Source: JBBQZO01 sp038207625
GTDB lineage: Bacteria > Pseudomonadota > Gammaproteobacteria > Burkholderiales > Burkholderiaceae_D
Assembly: GCA_038207625.1 (NCBI GenBank)
Contig: JBBQZO010000060.1
Coordinates: 1 to 16,862 of the forward strand
DNA: 16,862 nt
Reading direction: 5' to 3'
The notes beneath the pieces were generated by a model. That model was given only the letters and a program-made list of their open reading frames with translations, was not told the origin of the DNA and did not search any database. This document shows positions 1 through 8,667 of the stretch, piece by piece (the stretch's first letter is position 1; every line of letters starts with the position of its first letter). Position numbers and translations under genes: made by a program.

Positions 1-1841
1 ACCGGACCCGGCTTGCCGGCATAGATCGTGTCGATCTCGGCGCGGTAGAAGGCCTGCAAGGCGTTGCGTTTAAGCTTGAGCGTGGGCGTCATCAGGCTGT
101 TCTCAACCGTCCACGGCGCGCGCGCAACCCACACCGCACGCGGCGCCGCATAGTGCGGCAAAGCGCGCGTGGCCTGCTGCAGTCTTTGCACCAGCAACTC
201 GCGCAGCGCCGGTGCGTTCAGACTGGCATCGGCCTTGGGGTCCAGCTGGAGCTGCTGCGCCAGCGCGAGCCACATCGGCTGATTGAGCACCACGATCGCA
301 CAGATGAAAGGACGGTTGTCGCCCACCACCATCGCCTGCTCGAACAGCGTGTCGGCCAGGATCGCCAGCTCCACGTCGGCCGGCGCGATCTTCTCGCCAG
401 TGGAGGTAACCATGATCTCCTTGATGCGCCCGGAGATGCGGATGTGGCCCTGCTCGATGACGGCCTGGTCGCCGGTGCGCAACCAGCCGTCGTCGGTCAG
501 CGCCAGCCGGCTGTCCTCGGGACGGTTCCAGTAGCCCAGCATGACGCTCTCGGCGCGCACCTGCAGTTCATCGCGCTCGCCGATGCGTACCTCGACGCCG
601 TCGACCACGCGCCCGACCGTGGTCGGCCAGTTGTCGTCGACCGCGTTGGCCGACACCACCGGCGCCGTTTCGGTCATGCCATAGCCTTGCAACAGCGGCA
701 GGCCAAGCCCGAGGAAACACTGCGCCACCGTCTGCGACATCGGCGCCCCACCGCTGACGGCGGCGCGCAAACGTCCACCAAACAGCGCCAGCACCGGCAG
801 CGCGACAGCCTTTTCCAGCGCCGGCCACAACAGCTGCGCCAGCATCGACGGCTTGCCCGCGTCGCAGGGCAAGCCCTGGCGCACGCAAAAGCGCTGCCAG
901 CCGATGCGTATCGTCAGCGCGAACAATGTGCGCTTGAACCAGCTCGACGCGGCCAGGCGCTCCTGCAGCTTGGCGTAGAAGCGCTCGTAGATGCGCGGCA
1001 CCGACACCAGCACGGTCGGGCGCACCACCTTGAAGTCCTCGGCCAGCAGCGCCACCGAACGGGCATACGCGACGCAACTGCCGGCCGCCATCGGCAGGTA
1101 ATAGCCGATGGTGCGCTCGAAGGTGTGTGACAGCGGCAGAAAGGACAGGAACACGTCGCTCGTGCCGGCCTCCACGCGCGCCAACACGGCGCGGATGTTG
1201 ACGACGATATTGTGATGGCTGAGCATGACGCCCTTCGGTTTGCCGGTCGTGCCCGAGGTGTACACGATGGCCGCCAGGTCGCCTCGATCGACCTGCGCCT
1301 GCGCCGGCAAGGACGGCGGCGCGCCAGCCAGCCAGTCCTGCATGCCGACCCGCCGCAACTGGTTCTGCCCGGCCGATACGCCCGCTGCGCCGTCCATCAG
1401 CACCACCAGTGTCAGCAAGGGGATCGCCTCGCAACCGGCCGCGATCGCGCTCCATTGGGCATCGTTGGTCAGCACCGCCAGCGCGCACTGGCAGTCGTTG
1501 AGGATGTAGCCGATACTGGCCGGGTTGTCCAGCGCGTGCATCGGCACCGGCACCAGGCCCAGCGCCAGCACGGCCTGGTCGACACACACCGCCTCGACGC
1601 AGTTGGGCAGCAGGATCGCCACGCGCGCGCCGTGCGGCAGCTCGAGCGCGGCGATCGCGCGCCGCCAGGCATCGACCCGCACGGCGATCTGCTGCCAGCT
1701 GTGGCCGACCCAGCGCTCGGTGGCGCCGTCGAACTGGCGATAGGCCTCGCCCTGCGGCGTCTGGCTGACGCGCCAGGCGAATAATTGATCCAGCGTGTCG
1801 ATGTTCGACAGCGCCGCGCTGCGTGTCTGCGTTTGCTTCAT
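1..1841 (-). CDS. Long-chain acyl-CoA synthetase (AMP-dependent, COG1022/FadD15 type), 3' end cut by window edge
   Basis: This enzyme activates fatty acids with ATP to an acyl-adenylate and then to acyl-CoA, at the cytoplasmic side of the membrane. Seen: 613 codons with no stop before the left edge. The AMP-binding P-loop YTSGTTGKPKG lies at residues 194-204, followed by MLSH, and the adenylate motif GYGMTETAP at 386-394. Further on are the WLRTGD segment and a GRIKEIMVTSTGEK-type hinge, so nearly the whole family length of about 600 residues is present and only the last few residues are missing. The start is the ATG at 1839-1841, preceded by AGGAAC with good spacing. The upstream permease on the same strand ends 162 bases earlier, so co-transcription is possible but not shown. 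The gene family is clear; substrate chain length cannot be read from the sequence. Confidence 0.93.
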   Translation of the reverse strand, partial: MKQTQTRSAALSNIDTLDQLFAWRVSQTPQGEAYRQFDGATERWVGHSWQQIAVRVDAWRRAIAALELPHGARVAILLPNCVEAVCVDQAVLALGLVPVPMHALDNPASIGYILNDCQCALAVLTNDAQWSAIAAGCEAIPLLTLVVLMDGAAGVSAGQNQLRRVGMQDWLAGAPPSLPAQAQVDRGDLAAIVYTSGTTGKPKGVMLSHHNIVVNIRAVLARVEAGTSDVFLSFLPLSHTFERTIGYYLPMAAGSCVAYARSVALLAEDFKVVRPTVLVSVPRIYERFYAKLQERLAASSWFKRTLFALTIRIGWQRFCVRQGLPCDAGKPSMLAQLLWPALEKAVALPVLALFGGRLRAAVSGGAPMSQTVAQCFLGLGLPLLQGYGMTETAPVVSANAVDDNWPTTVGRVVDGVEVRIGERDELQVRAESVMLGYWNRPEDSRLALTDDGWLRTGDQAVIEQGHIRISGRIKEIMVTSTGEKIAPADVELAILADTLFEQAMVVGDNRPFICAIVVLNQPMWLALAQQLQLDPKADASLNAPALRELLVQRLQQATRALPHYAAPRAVWVARAPWTVENSLMTPTLKLKRNALQAFYRAEIDTIYAGKPGP

Positions 1842-2003
1842 GATGTTCCTGAAATTGGTCGAACGGGACAGCCCTCCCCGTCCGTGGGACGCCCCTGGCC
1901 GCGTGCTGGCGCAAGCGCACGGCGCACCGCCAGGGCGAAACCGCAATTATCGCGCCTGCGCCGGATTTTCTGTTGAAATGTTAGCAGGCGCGCGCGCCCG
2001 GAG

Positions 2004-4424
2004 CTAGTCCGCGCGCAAGGCCAGTAGCGGTGTACTGCGCGCCGCCAGCACGCTCTGGCGTGCGCTCGCCAGCAGCGCCAGTGCGCCCGCGCCCACCCCG
2101 GCCAGCGGCACCATCCACAGCCCCAGCGGGTCGCGTTCGACAAAGCCGGCCAGGTAGCGCTGAGCGCCGAACAGCGCCAGCGGCACGCCCAGCAGCGCGC
2201 CGGCCCCGAGCACCCGCAGGCAGTCGCGCAGCACCAGCGTGGCGATGTCGCGTGGCAGCGCGCCATACAGCTTGCGCATGACGATCTCGCGCTGCTTGCG
2301 TCGTACGCCGTAAGCGGCCAGCACGTAAATGCCAAAGCCGGCGATCGTCAGCGCGACCGCGGTCGCTGCGGCCAGCAAGCTGGCCAGGCGCGCATCGTCG
2401 GCGTAGTCGAGCGCAAAGAAGCTGTCAGCGCGATGCATCGACAGCTCCTCGTCCGGGAAGCTGGCGCGCCATTGCGCTTGCACGGCGCGCTCGACGTCGG
2501 CCATCTCACCATTGACGCGCAGCGTCAACACAGCCACATCGTCGGACGGGAAATAGGCGGTTGGCACGGGCGCTTCGTGCAGCGACTCGTGGCGCAGTTC
2601 GGGCGCGATGCCGATCACCTCGCGCGCGCTGCTGCTGCCGTCGCGCCGCAGCGAGAGCACCGTTTGCCCGACGGCGTCCTGCGGCGCGGCAAAGCCGAGC
2701 GCGCGCGCAGCCACCACGTTCAGCACCACCGAGCGGGCCGCGGCGGCGTCGTCGCGGCCCGCCTCGAACAGGCGCCCGGCCAGCGGGCGCACCTGGTACA
2801 CGTCAAAGAAATTCGCACTGACCGATTTGGACTGCATGCCGACGCTGGGGCGCCCGGCGCGCCCCAGTTCGGCCAATCCCTTGCTGCTATGGCGTCCGAC
2901 CGCGTCGGCAGCCGCCGCCACGCCGGTAACAAAGGGTAAGCGCGCCATCGCATCGCGCATTGCGCGCCCCTGCGGCGTGCCGGTGCGGTGGCTGTCGATC
3001 ACCAGCAGGGACGCGCCGTCGAAACCGGGATAGGCCTGGCCGGCAAACTGCACCTGGCGCGCGATCACCAGCGTCAAGCCGGCCAGCGCGACGGCGGCGC
3101 CGAACTGCAGCACCGTCAGGCACCAGCGCAAGCGCGCCGCGCGGGCCGACTCGGCGTTGTCGCGCCCGGCCAGCGCGCGCGCCGGTACCACCCGCAGCGC
3201 GATCCAGGCCGGCTGCAAGCCTGCCAGCAGTCCTACCAGCAGCGCCAGCGTCAAGCCATAGCCGACGTTGGCCAGTGAGACGACACTGTCCAGTTGGCGC
3301 TCGACCAGCTGCGCGAACAGGGGCAGCACGATCCACGCCAGCAGCAAGCCAAGCGCACACGCGAGCAGCGCCACCAGCACCGATTCGGCCAGAAACTGCA
3401 GCACCACCGTGCGCGCGCTGGCGCCCAGCAGCTTGCGCACGGCGATCTCGCGCTGGCGCCGCAGCACGTGCACCGTCGCCAGGTTGACCGTGTTGATGGT
3501 TGCCAGCAGCAGGATCAGCGCGCCCACCGCGGCCAGGCCTAGCGTGCCGGCGCGCTCGCCGCGCGCACCGCTGAACGGGGCGCCGGCCACGTCGCGGTCG
3601 AAATAACTGTCCAGCAGCGGCGTCAGGCGCAATTCCATCGGGCTGCGTGCGCCCAACTGCTGGCGCTGGGCCGGCGCCAGCGCGGCCACCAGCTCCGAAT
3701 GATCGATCGCCTGCTGCAGCGTGTCCGTCAGTGCTTGCGGCGCGCTGCCCCGCTTGAGGCGCAGCAGCACCTTGCCCCAGCTGCCGCTCAGTTTCAGCAG
3801 ATCGCTGCGCTCGTTGGCCGACACCAGCGCGCTCGACATGCCCACCAGCGCGCTGAACGGCAGCGTGGTGTTGGCCGGCGGATCGGGCACGATGGCCGTC
3901 ACCGTCAACAACTGGCCATCGATGCGCACCGTTCGTCCGAGCGCCATCTGGCTGCCAAACCAGCGCTGCGCCGTTTGCTGCGTCAGCGCCAGTCCGCCTG
4001 GCCGATCGAGCGCCGCCTGCAGGTCGCCGGCCAGCGCACGCACACCCAGCATGGACGCAAAATGCGGCAGCACATAACTTAACTCGACCTTGTGTACCTG
4101 GGCGCCGATGCGCACCGCGCGCGTCGTGACCTGCCAGATGCCGCTGGCATCCTGCACCGCCGGGTCCTGCATGGCGCGCGTCATCAGCGCCACCGGCGCC
4201 AGCTCAAACCAGGGAGCGCGCGGGTCGAGATTGAAGCGCTGTTTGAGCACGTATACCTGCTGCGCATCGGGCACCTGCGCGTTATAGCTCAATGAAAAGC
4301 GCACGAACGCGAGCAGCAGCATGCACGCGCCAAAGCCCACGGCCAGGCCCAGCACGACCACCAGCGCATAGCCGGGTTGTTCGATCAAATGGCGCCAGCC
4401 CAAGCGCAGTTCGCGCAGTTTCAT
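2004..4424 (-). CDS. ABC transporter permease with duplicated MacB/FtsX domains, no adjacent ATPase
   Basis: An 806-residue inner-membrane permease of the MacB/FtsX (type VII ABC) class, which normally couples ATP hydrolysis in the cytoplasm to mechanical work on a periplasmic substrate. Seen: a transmembrane helix at about 18-41, a large periplasmic MacB_PCD-like domain (about 42-295), three helices at about 296-409 with REIAVRKLLGAS at 325-336, then a second copy: a helix at 434-455, a second periplasmic domain, and three C-terminal helices with REIVMRKLYGAL. This gives eight helices, the layout of duplicated permeases such as the acidobacterial ADOP family. The start is the ATG at 4422-4424 (protein begins MKLRELRLGW) with GGGGAT upstream; an in-frame start 36 bases earlier adds only an unconserved-looking extension. 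Neither flanking gene encodes an ATP-binding subunit, so the partner must lie elsewhere or be absent. The substrate is unknown. Confidence 0.9.
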   Translation of the reverse strand: MKLRELRLGWRHLIEQPGYALVVVLGLAVGFGACMLLLAFVRFSLSYNAQVPDAQQVYVLKQRFNLDPRAPWFELAPVALMTRAMQDPAVQDASGIWQVTTRAVRIGAQVHKVELSYVLPHFASMLGVRALAGDLQAALDRPGGLALTQQTAQRWFGSQMALGRTVRIDGQLLTVTAIVPDPPANTTLPFSALVGMSSALVSANERSDLLKLSGSWGKVLLRLKRGSAPQALTDTLQQAIDHSELVAALAPAQRQQLGARSPMELRLTPLLDSYFDRDVAGAPFSGARGERAGTLGLAAVGALILLLATINTVNLATVHVLRRQREIAVRKLLGASARTVVLQFLAESVLVALLACALGLLLAWIVLPLFAQLVERQLDSVVSLANVGYGLTLALLVGLLAGLQPAWIALRVVPARALAGRDNAESARAARLRWCLTVLQFGAAVALAGLTLVIARQVQFAGQAYPGFDGASLLVIDSHRTGTPQGRAMRDAMARLPFVTGVAAAADAVGRHSSKGLAELGRAGRPSVGMQSKSVSANFFDVYQVRPLAGRLFEAGRDDAAAARSVVLNVVAARALGFAAPQDAVGQTVLSLRRDGSSSAREVIGIAPELRHESLHEAPVPTAYFPSDDVAVLTLRVNGEMADVERAVQAQWRASFPDEELSMHRADSFFALDYADDARLASLLAAATAVALTIAGFGIYVLAAYGVRRKQREIVMRKLYGALPRDIATLVLRDCLRVLGAGALLGVPLALFGAQRYLAGFVERDPLGLWMVPLAGVGAGALALLASARQSVLAARSTPLLALRAD

Positions 4425-4533
4425 TGGGCGATCCCCGCTTGGTTCGAGTGCGTCGCGCAATGGTCAGGTCGGTGAGATGGATGCATAGGAGTGGTATCGA
4501 CTGTATTCAATAAAGGAAAACGGCGCAATAGCC

Positions 4534-4563
4534 GCAGTGGCGCTGCGTACGGTGCGCCGCTGC
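4534..4563 (-). terminator. Hairpin downstream of the HAF-repeat gene, possible weak terminator
   Basis: Inverted arms GCAGTGGCGC (4534-4543) and GCGCCGCTGC (4554-4563) pair over 10 bp with one G-U pair and enclose a loop containing CGTACG. It lies 42 bases past the HAF-gene stop on the minus strand. A TTTT tract (4517-4520) follows only after 13 further bases, so it is not a classic intrinsic terminator. It may instead separate or stabilise the HAF and permease messages. Confidence 0.35.
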
Positions 4564-4605
4564 GCGCGCGTACTTGGCTTGGCCGTTGGCCACAACGACG
4601 ACGCC

Positions 4606-5703
4606 TCATGCGCGCAGCACGCTGCGCCAGCGCCAGCCGATGCTGCCCGCCATGGCCAGCAAGCCCAGAGCGCTGAGCGCGACAGGGACTAAGGGGAACT
4701 TGGTGGGCAGCACCATGCGCGCAGTCGGCGTCAGCGCGTAGGCGTGAAAGCGCAAATCCAGATCCTTGGCGCCGACGATGATGCCGCCGTCGTTGATCTT
4801 ATTGCTCAAAAATAGACCGTCCGAACTGGGCAACACCTGCATCGCACCGTCCTGATAGACAAACGTAAGGCGCTCATTGCGCGCGCTGGTGCTGTTGCCG
4901 ACCACCTGGCCGCGATTGTTGATGCCAGTGGCGTAGCTGGCGCCGCCGTGCAGCAGCGCGCCGATATCGTGCATGCCGGTCGCGTCGACGACGAAGGCGT
5001 GCCAGCGCCGCTGCGCCGTTTCGGCCGCGCCCACCACGACGCCGGCGTCGTTGATCGCGGCAGCGGCACTGTGGCGCCCGCCCAGTGTGCCAAGATCGCG
5101 CATGCCGCCGTCCCGGCTGTACATGAAAGCGTGCCGGTAACCGTTGGCCAATTCGGCCGTCCCCACCACCTGCCCCGCCGCATTGATGCCGCTCGCGTAA
5201 CTGATCCTGCCCCCGAGCGCGCCCAGGTCCTGCATCGGCGCGGCGCCGTCAATGAGGAAGGCGCGCCAGCTGTCGTCGCCTGTGTCGGCGTACCCGACCA
5301 CCTGCCCGGCGCGGTTGATCGCGCGCGCTTCGCTGTTGGCGCCGCCCAGCGTGCCCAGATCGCGGATTGGCTGTCCGGGAAGCGCGCGAAAGGCGCGCCA
5401 TTTTCCCTGCGCGTTCTGGGCCGAGCCCACCACCGCGCCGCCCGCATTGACGGCGGCGGCCTCACTTTCCGCGCCGCCTAGCGTGCCCAATTCGACGATG
5501 CTGGCTTTGTCATAGAGCACAGCGCGGTGCTTGCCATCCTCGGCCACCAGGATGCCCGCCACCTGCCCGGCCGCATTCACGTCGAGCGCGACGCTCCCGG
5601 CGTGGTTCAGCGTGCCGAGCGCGGATGGCTGCCATTGTTGCGCGCCGGCGCCGCCGCTCGCCATCGCCAGCAGCAGCGCCAGCGGCCGTATCGCGGTTGT
5701 CAA
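4606..5703 (-). CDS. Secreted HAF-repeat protein with C-terminal hydrophobic anchor
   Basis: A 365-residue exported protein of the extracellular HAF-repeat family; the biochemical role of this family is not established. Seen: a signal peptide at 1-21 ending GAGA before QQ; then a repeat of about 44 residues built on D/ELG(T/A)LGG, an alanine-rich stretch, IN.AG.VVG and a W/RHAF segment, with the LGG blocks starting near 71, 115, 159, 203 and 246 (the last degenerate). The C-terminus has a hydrophobic helix at about 338-356 followed by arginines. This resembles a PEP-CTERM or IPTL-CTERM sorting tail, but the tripeptide signature is missing. The start is uncertain: TTG at 5701-5703 is the only frame-compatible start that keeps the signal peptide, and its AGGAG is 15 bases away. 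That TTG overlaps the TGA of a short upstream frame, so translational coupling is possible. Confidence 0.82.
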   Translation of the reverse strand: MTTAIRPLALLLAMASGGAGAQQWQPSALGTLNHAGSVALDVNAAGQVAGILVAEDGKHRAVLYDKASIVELGTLGGAESEAAAVNAGGAVVGSAQNAQGKWRAFRALPGQPIRDLGTLGGANSEARAINRAGQVVGYADTGDDSWRAFLIDGAAPMQDLGALGGRISYASGINAAGQVVGTAELANGYRHAFMYSRDGGMRDLGTLGGRHSAAAAINDAGVVVGAAETAQRRWHAFVVDATGMHDIGALLHGGASYATGINNRGQVVGNSTSARNERLTFVYQDGAMQVLPSSDGLFLSNKINDGGIIVGAKDLDLRFHAYALTPTARMVLPTKFPLVPVALSALGLLAMAGSIGWRWRSVLRA

Positions 5704-6192
5704 CGTGTTGATAGATAGCTCCTGTGCGCTGAAGGGGCAGCGCTTACCGTGGCCATCATTGCAATTAGCGTGCCCGGCGCCGCACTGGCGCTGCGCCCGG
5801 GCCTGCCGTGGACCACGCCGTGCCAGTGTCCGGATTCGTACAGTTCACGTGTGCGCGAACGAACGCTCGCGCGGCGCAGTGCAAGCAGCCTGTGCGACCG
5901 ACTCAGACGCCGGGGCATCACGCGCGCATGCGCGATAGAGAACGTAGTTTCACTACACAGACGACCAACACTGGTCCGATAACATCATCCGAAAATTCTT
6001 CACCGGGATTCAGGCGACCATTAGAGTGGCAATTCCCGGCCATGGATAAAAATCTCGTTTCCCCCGCGCTTATAGGTGTGTAAGATTCCTACAATCCACC
6101 GACGATCACGCACCACCGCCTGCGCACTGTTGAGCATTGTTGGCGCGCATGAATCGGATCGTCCCGGCCATCAAACCACAGGAAACCCACCC
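5704..6192. other. Divergent intergenic region between the HAF gene and the GH31 gene
   Basis: These 489 bases hold no gene I can support. The half near the GH31 gene (about 5940-6100) is visibly richer in A and T and probably holds its promoter: TACAAT at 6090-6095 fits a -10 box, but I find no matching -35. A small inverted repeat GTAGT-TTC-ACTAC lies at 5944-5956 and a 12-bp palindrome CGCGCATGCGCG at 5923-5934. An in-frame GTG at 6076 could extend the GH31 frame, but the sequence between it and the ATG does not look coding. I see no riboswitch-like fold. Confidence 0.6.
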
Positions 6193-8667
6193 ATGCGCCT
6201 GCGCCATTGCGTCTTGATTTCCGCCGCTGCCATGCTGGCCGCTGCCTGCCCCGCACAGGCCGACAGTGCCGGTGCCGCCAACCCGGCAGGCGCTTATCTG
6301 CGTAGCGGCGCCAGCGTCGTGATCACCAATGCGGACGGCATCGCGCTGCGCGTCACCCCGTATGGTGGTCACGCACTGCGCCTGCAAACGCTGCGCAAGG
6401 GCGAAGCGGCGTTTGCGGACGATCATTACGCGATGGTCGACGCCGTCCCGCACGGTGGCGCACTCAAACTCGACGACGAGGGCACCACGCTGACGCTGCG
6501 TCAAGATGGCGCCGACGCCGTCGCGCTCAAAGTCGACAAGCGCACGCTCGCGGCCAGGTATTTTGTCGCCGGCAGCGCCGCGCCCGTGCTGGTCGATCAG
6601 GGACCGCCCAAATGGCAGGGATCATCGATCGTGCGCGCCTTCGCGTTCGACGACAAAGAACACTTCACCGCGCTTGGACACAGTTTCTACGGCCGCTCCC
6701 AGGCGATCGACCTGAAAGGCCAGACGCTGACGCGCAACTACGGCACCACCCAGATTGAACAAGCGCCCTTGATCGTCCCGTTCTACATTTCCAGCAAAGG
6801 CTACGGGATTTTCCTCAACAGCACGTTCACCAACAGCTTTCGCTTCGGCAGCGGCGGCAACTACGACTTCGCCATCGACACCGAAGGCTTTGACGGCCGG
6901 ATGGATTACTTTTTTATCGGCGGCCCGGAGCCGAAAGACGTGCTGACCCACTATGTCGAACTGACCGGCAAGCCGCGCCTGCCGCCCAAGGCCATGTTCG
7001 GCCTGGCCTTGTCCGACAAGTCGCACGACCATGATTCGGCGACGCCGTCGGACCGGGCGTGGTGGATGCAAAAGATCGCCGCTCACCGGGCCGCCGGCTT
7101 CGCGCTCGATCATGTCGTCAACGACAACCGCTGGCGCGCGGGCGGCGGAAAACGCTGCGAGTCCTACCTCGAATGGGACCGCAGCCGTTACCCGCAACCG
7201 CAGCAGTACGCCAACTGGCTGAAGCAAAACGGCCTGATGACAACCATTGACGTCAACCGCTGCATCCTGCAGTTCAGCGAAGGCTGGCAAACGGGTTTCA
7301 ATCTACCTGTGACAAGCGGCATCGAGTTTGGCAGCAGCGCTCCGGACCTGAGCAATCCGCAGCTGCGCGCGTGGTTCTGGGCCGTGCTGTACAAAAAATC
7401 GCTCGATCCGGCGCTGGGCTTTCCCGGCGACGCGCTGTGGATCGACGAGTTCGACGAGATGGGCGGCGCGCCGTCGACCATGCGTCTGGCGAACGGTTTG
7501 AGCTTTGCCGAAATGCGCAATTACTGGTTCTTCCTGATCGCGCAGGCGCTGGTGCGCGATGGCTGGGACAAATCAGCCATCACCCAGCGCCCCTACGTGT
7601 GGGTGCGCGGCATGACGGCCGGCGCGCAGCGTTACGCGAGCTTGTGGAGCGGCGACATCAAGCCCAATTTCGATGAAATGAAGCTGCAGATTCGCGGCAT
7701 GCAACTGGCTGGCCTGTCCGGCTTTCCGTTCTGGGGCCACGATGCGGGCGGTTTCTACGACTGGGATAGCAAGAGCGGTCCGGACGCTGCGCTGTACACG
7801 CGCTGGGCGATGGGCTTCGGCAGTTTCGCGCCGATCTGGAAGCCGCACGGCATGGGACCATCGCGTTGGCCGCTCGACCGCAGCGCCGCCGAACAAGCCA
7901 GCGCGCATCAATTCACGCGCGCCCGTTACCAGCTGATGCCCTATATTTACAGCGCCGCGCACGAAGCGGCCGTCAGCGGCATGCCGATGGCGCGCGCCAT
8001 GCTGCTCGCGTATCCGCACGACGAGCGGGCCTGGCGCCACGATCTGCAATTCATGTGGGGGCCGGATCTGCTGGTGGCGCCGCGCACCAGCGCGGCCCCC
8101 AGCACGCCAGTGTGGCTGCCGCCAGGCACGTGGTACGACTACTGGCATCCCCAACAGGCGCTGCGCGGCGACACGCTGATCGACGCCGGGCCGGAACGGG
8201 GCGAGCTGCCCGTGTTCGTCAAGGCCGGCGCCATCATCGCGCGCCAGAACTACACCACCAGCACCGCGTTTGCCGACAAGAGCGAGTTGCTGCTCGACGT
8301 CTATCCCGGCGCCGATGGACGCAGTACGCTGTACGAGGACGACGACGTCAGCGAACAATACCGGCTGGCCGGACGCAGCGCGAGCACCGACATGCGCTAC
8401 GACGATGCGCGGCGCGTGCTGACCATCGCTGCGGCGCGCGGCAGTTACGCCAATGCGCCGCTGCGCCGCGCGTACAGCATCACCTTGCACGGGCGGCCCG
8501 CCGGCGAATGCTACAGCATCAACGGCAGCCAGTTCACCAGCGCTGCTGCAGTCGGCACCCACGCCAGCGTGCTGAGCACCGACGCGCTCGACGTCGGCAA
8601 GCAGGTCGTCGTGCGGCCCTGCCGGCCCGCTGAGCCGTCCAGCATTCAGTCTGCCAGCGCGCGGTAG
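6193..8667 (+). CDS. Exported glycoside hydrolase family 31 (alpha-glucosidase/alpha-xylosidase-type)
   Basis: An 824-residue retaining glycosidase that probably removes alpha-linked glucose or xylose from oligosaccharides in the periplasm or outside the cell. Seen: a signal peptide (MRLRHCVLIS..., cleavage likely after AQA near residue 24); an N-terminal beta-sandwich to about 260; a catalytic barrel starting near KAMFGLALS; the nucleophile region ALWIDEFDE with D418 as the predicted nucleophile; the acid/base region LWSGDIKPNF with D488; then GLSGFPFWGHDAGGF, typical of GH31; and a C-terminal beta domain with YPGADGRSTLYEDDD near 704-718. The start is the ATG at 6193, with AGGAAA seven bases upstream; a GTG 117 bases earlier is rejected because it would bury the signal peptide. 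No transporter, TonB receptor or regulator is adjacent, so substrate and regulation are open. Its last 22 bases overlap the convergent GNAT gene. Confidence 0.93.
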   Translation: MRLRHCVLISAAAMLAAACPAQADSAGAANPAGAYLRSGASVVITNADGIALRVTPYGGHALRLQTLRKGEAAFADDHYAMVDAVPHGGALKLDDEGTTLTLRQDGADAVALKVDKRTLAARYFVAGSAAPVLVDQGPPKWQGSSIVRAFAFDDKEHFTALGHSFYGRSQAIDLKGQTLTRNYGTTQIEQAPLIVPFYISSKGYGIFLNSTFTNSFRFGSGGNYDFAIDTEGFDGRMDYFFIGGPEPKDVLTHYVELTGKPRLPPKAMFGLALSDKSHDHDSATPSDRAWWMQKIAAHRAAGFALDHVVNDNRWRAGGGKRCESYLEWDRSRYPQPQQYANWLKQNGLMTTIDVNRCILQFSEGWQTGFNLPVTSGIEFGSSAPDLSNPQLRAWFWAVLYKKSLDPALGFPGDALWIDEFDEMGGAPSTMRLANGLSFAEMRNYWFFLIAQALVRDGWDKSAITQRPYVWVRGMTAGAQRYASLWSGDIKPNFDEMKLQIRGMQLAGLSGFPFWGHDAGGFYDWDSKSGPDAALYTRWAMGFGSFAPIWKPHGMGPSRWPLDRSAAEQASAHQFTRARYQLMPYIYSAAHEAAVSGMPMARAMLLAYPHDERAWRHDLQFMWGPDLLVAPRTSAAPSTPVWLPPGTWYDYWHPQQALRGDTLIDAGPERGELPVFVKAGAIIARQNYTTSTAFADKSELLLDVYPGADGRSTLYEDDDVSEQYRLAGRSASTDMRYDDARRVLTIAAARGSYANAPLRRAYSITLHGRPAGECYSINGSQFTSAAAVGTHASVLSTDALDVGKQVVVRPCRPAEPSSIQSASAR

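Noticed and set aside
153..1130. A plus-strand open frame of 325 codons at the left edge
   Set aside because: Antisense to the acyl-CoA synthetase, with Arg/His/Gln-rich composition and no recognisable domain.
6076..6192. GTG-initiated extension of the GH31 protein by 39 residues
   Set aside because: It would place the signal peptide internally, and the ATG at 6193 has a good ribosome binding site.
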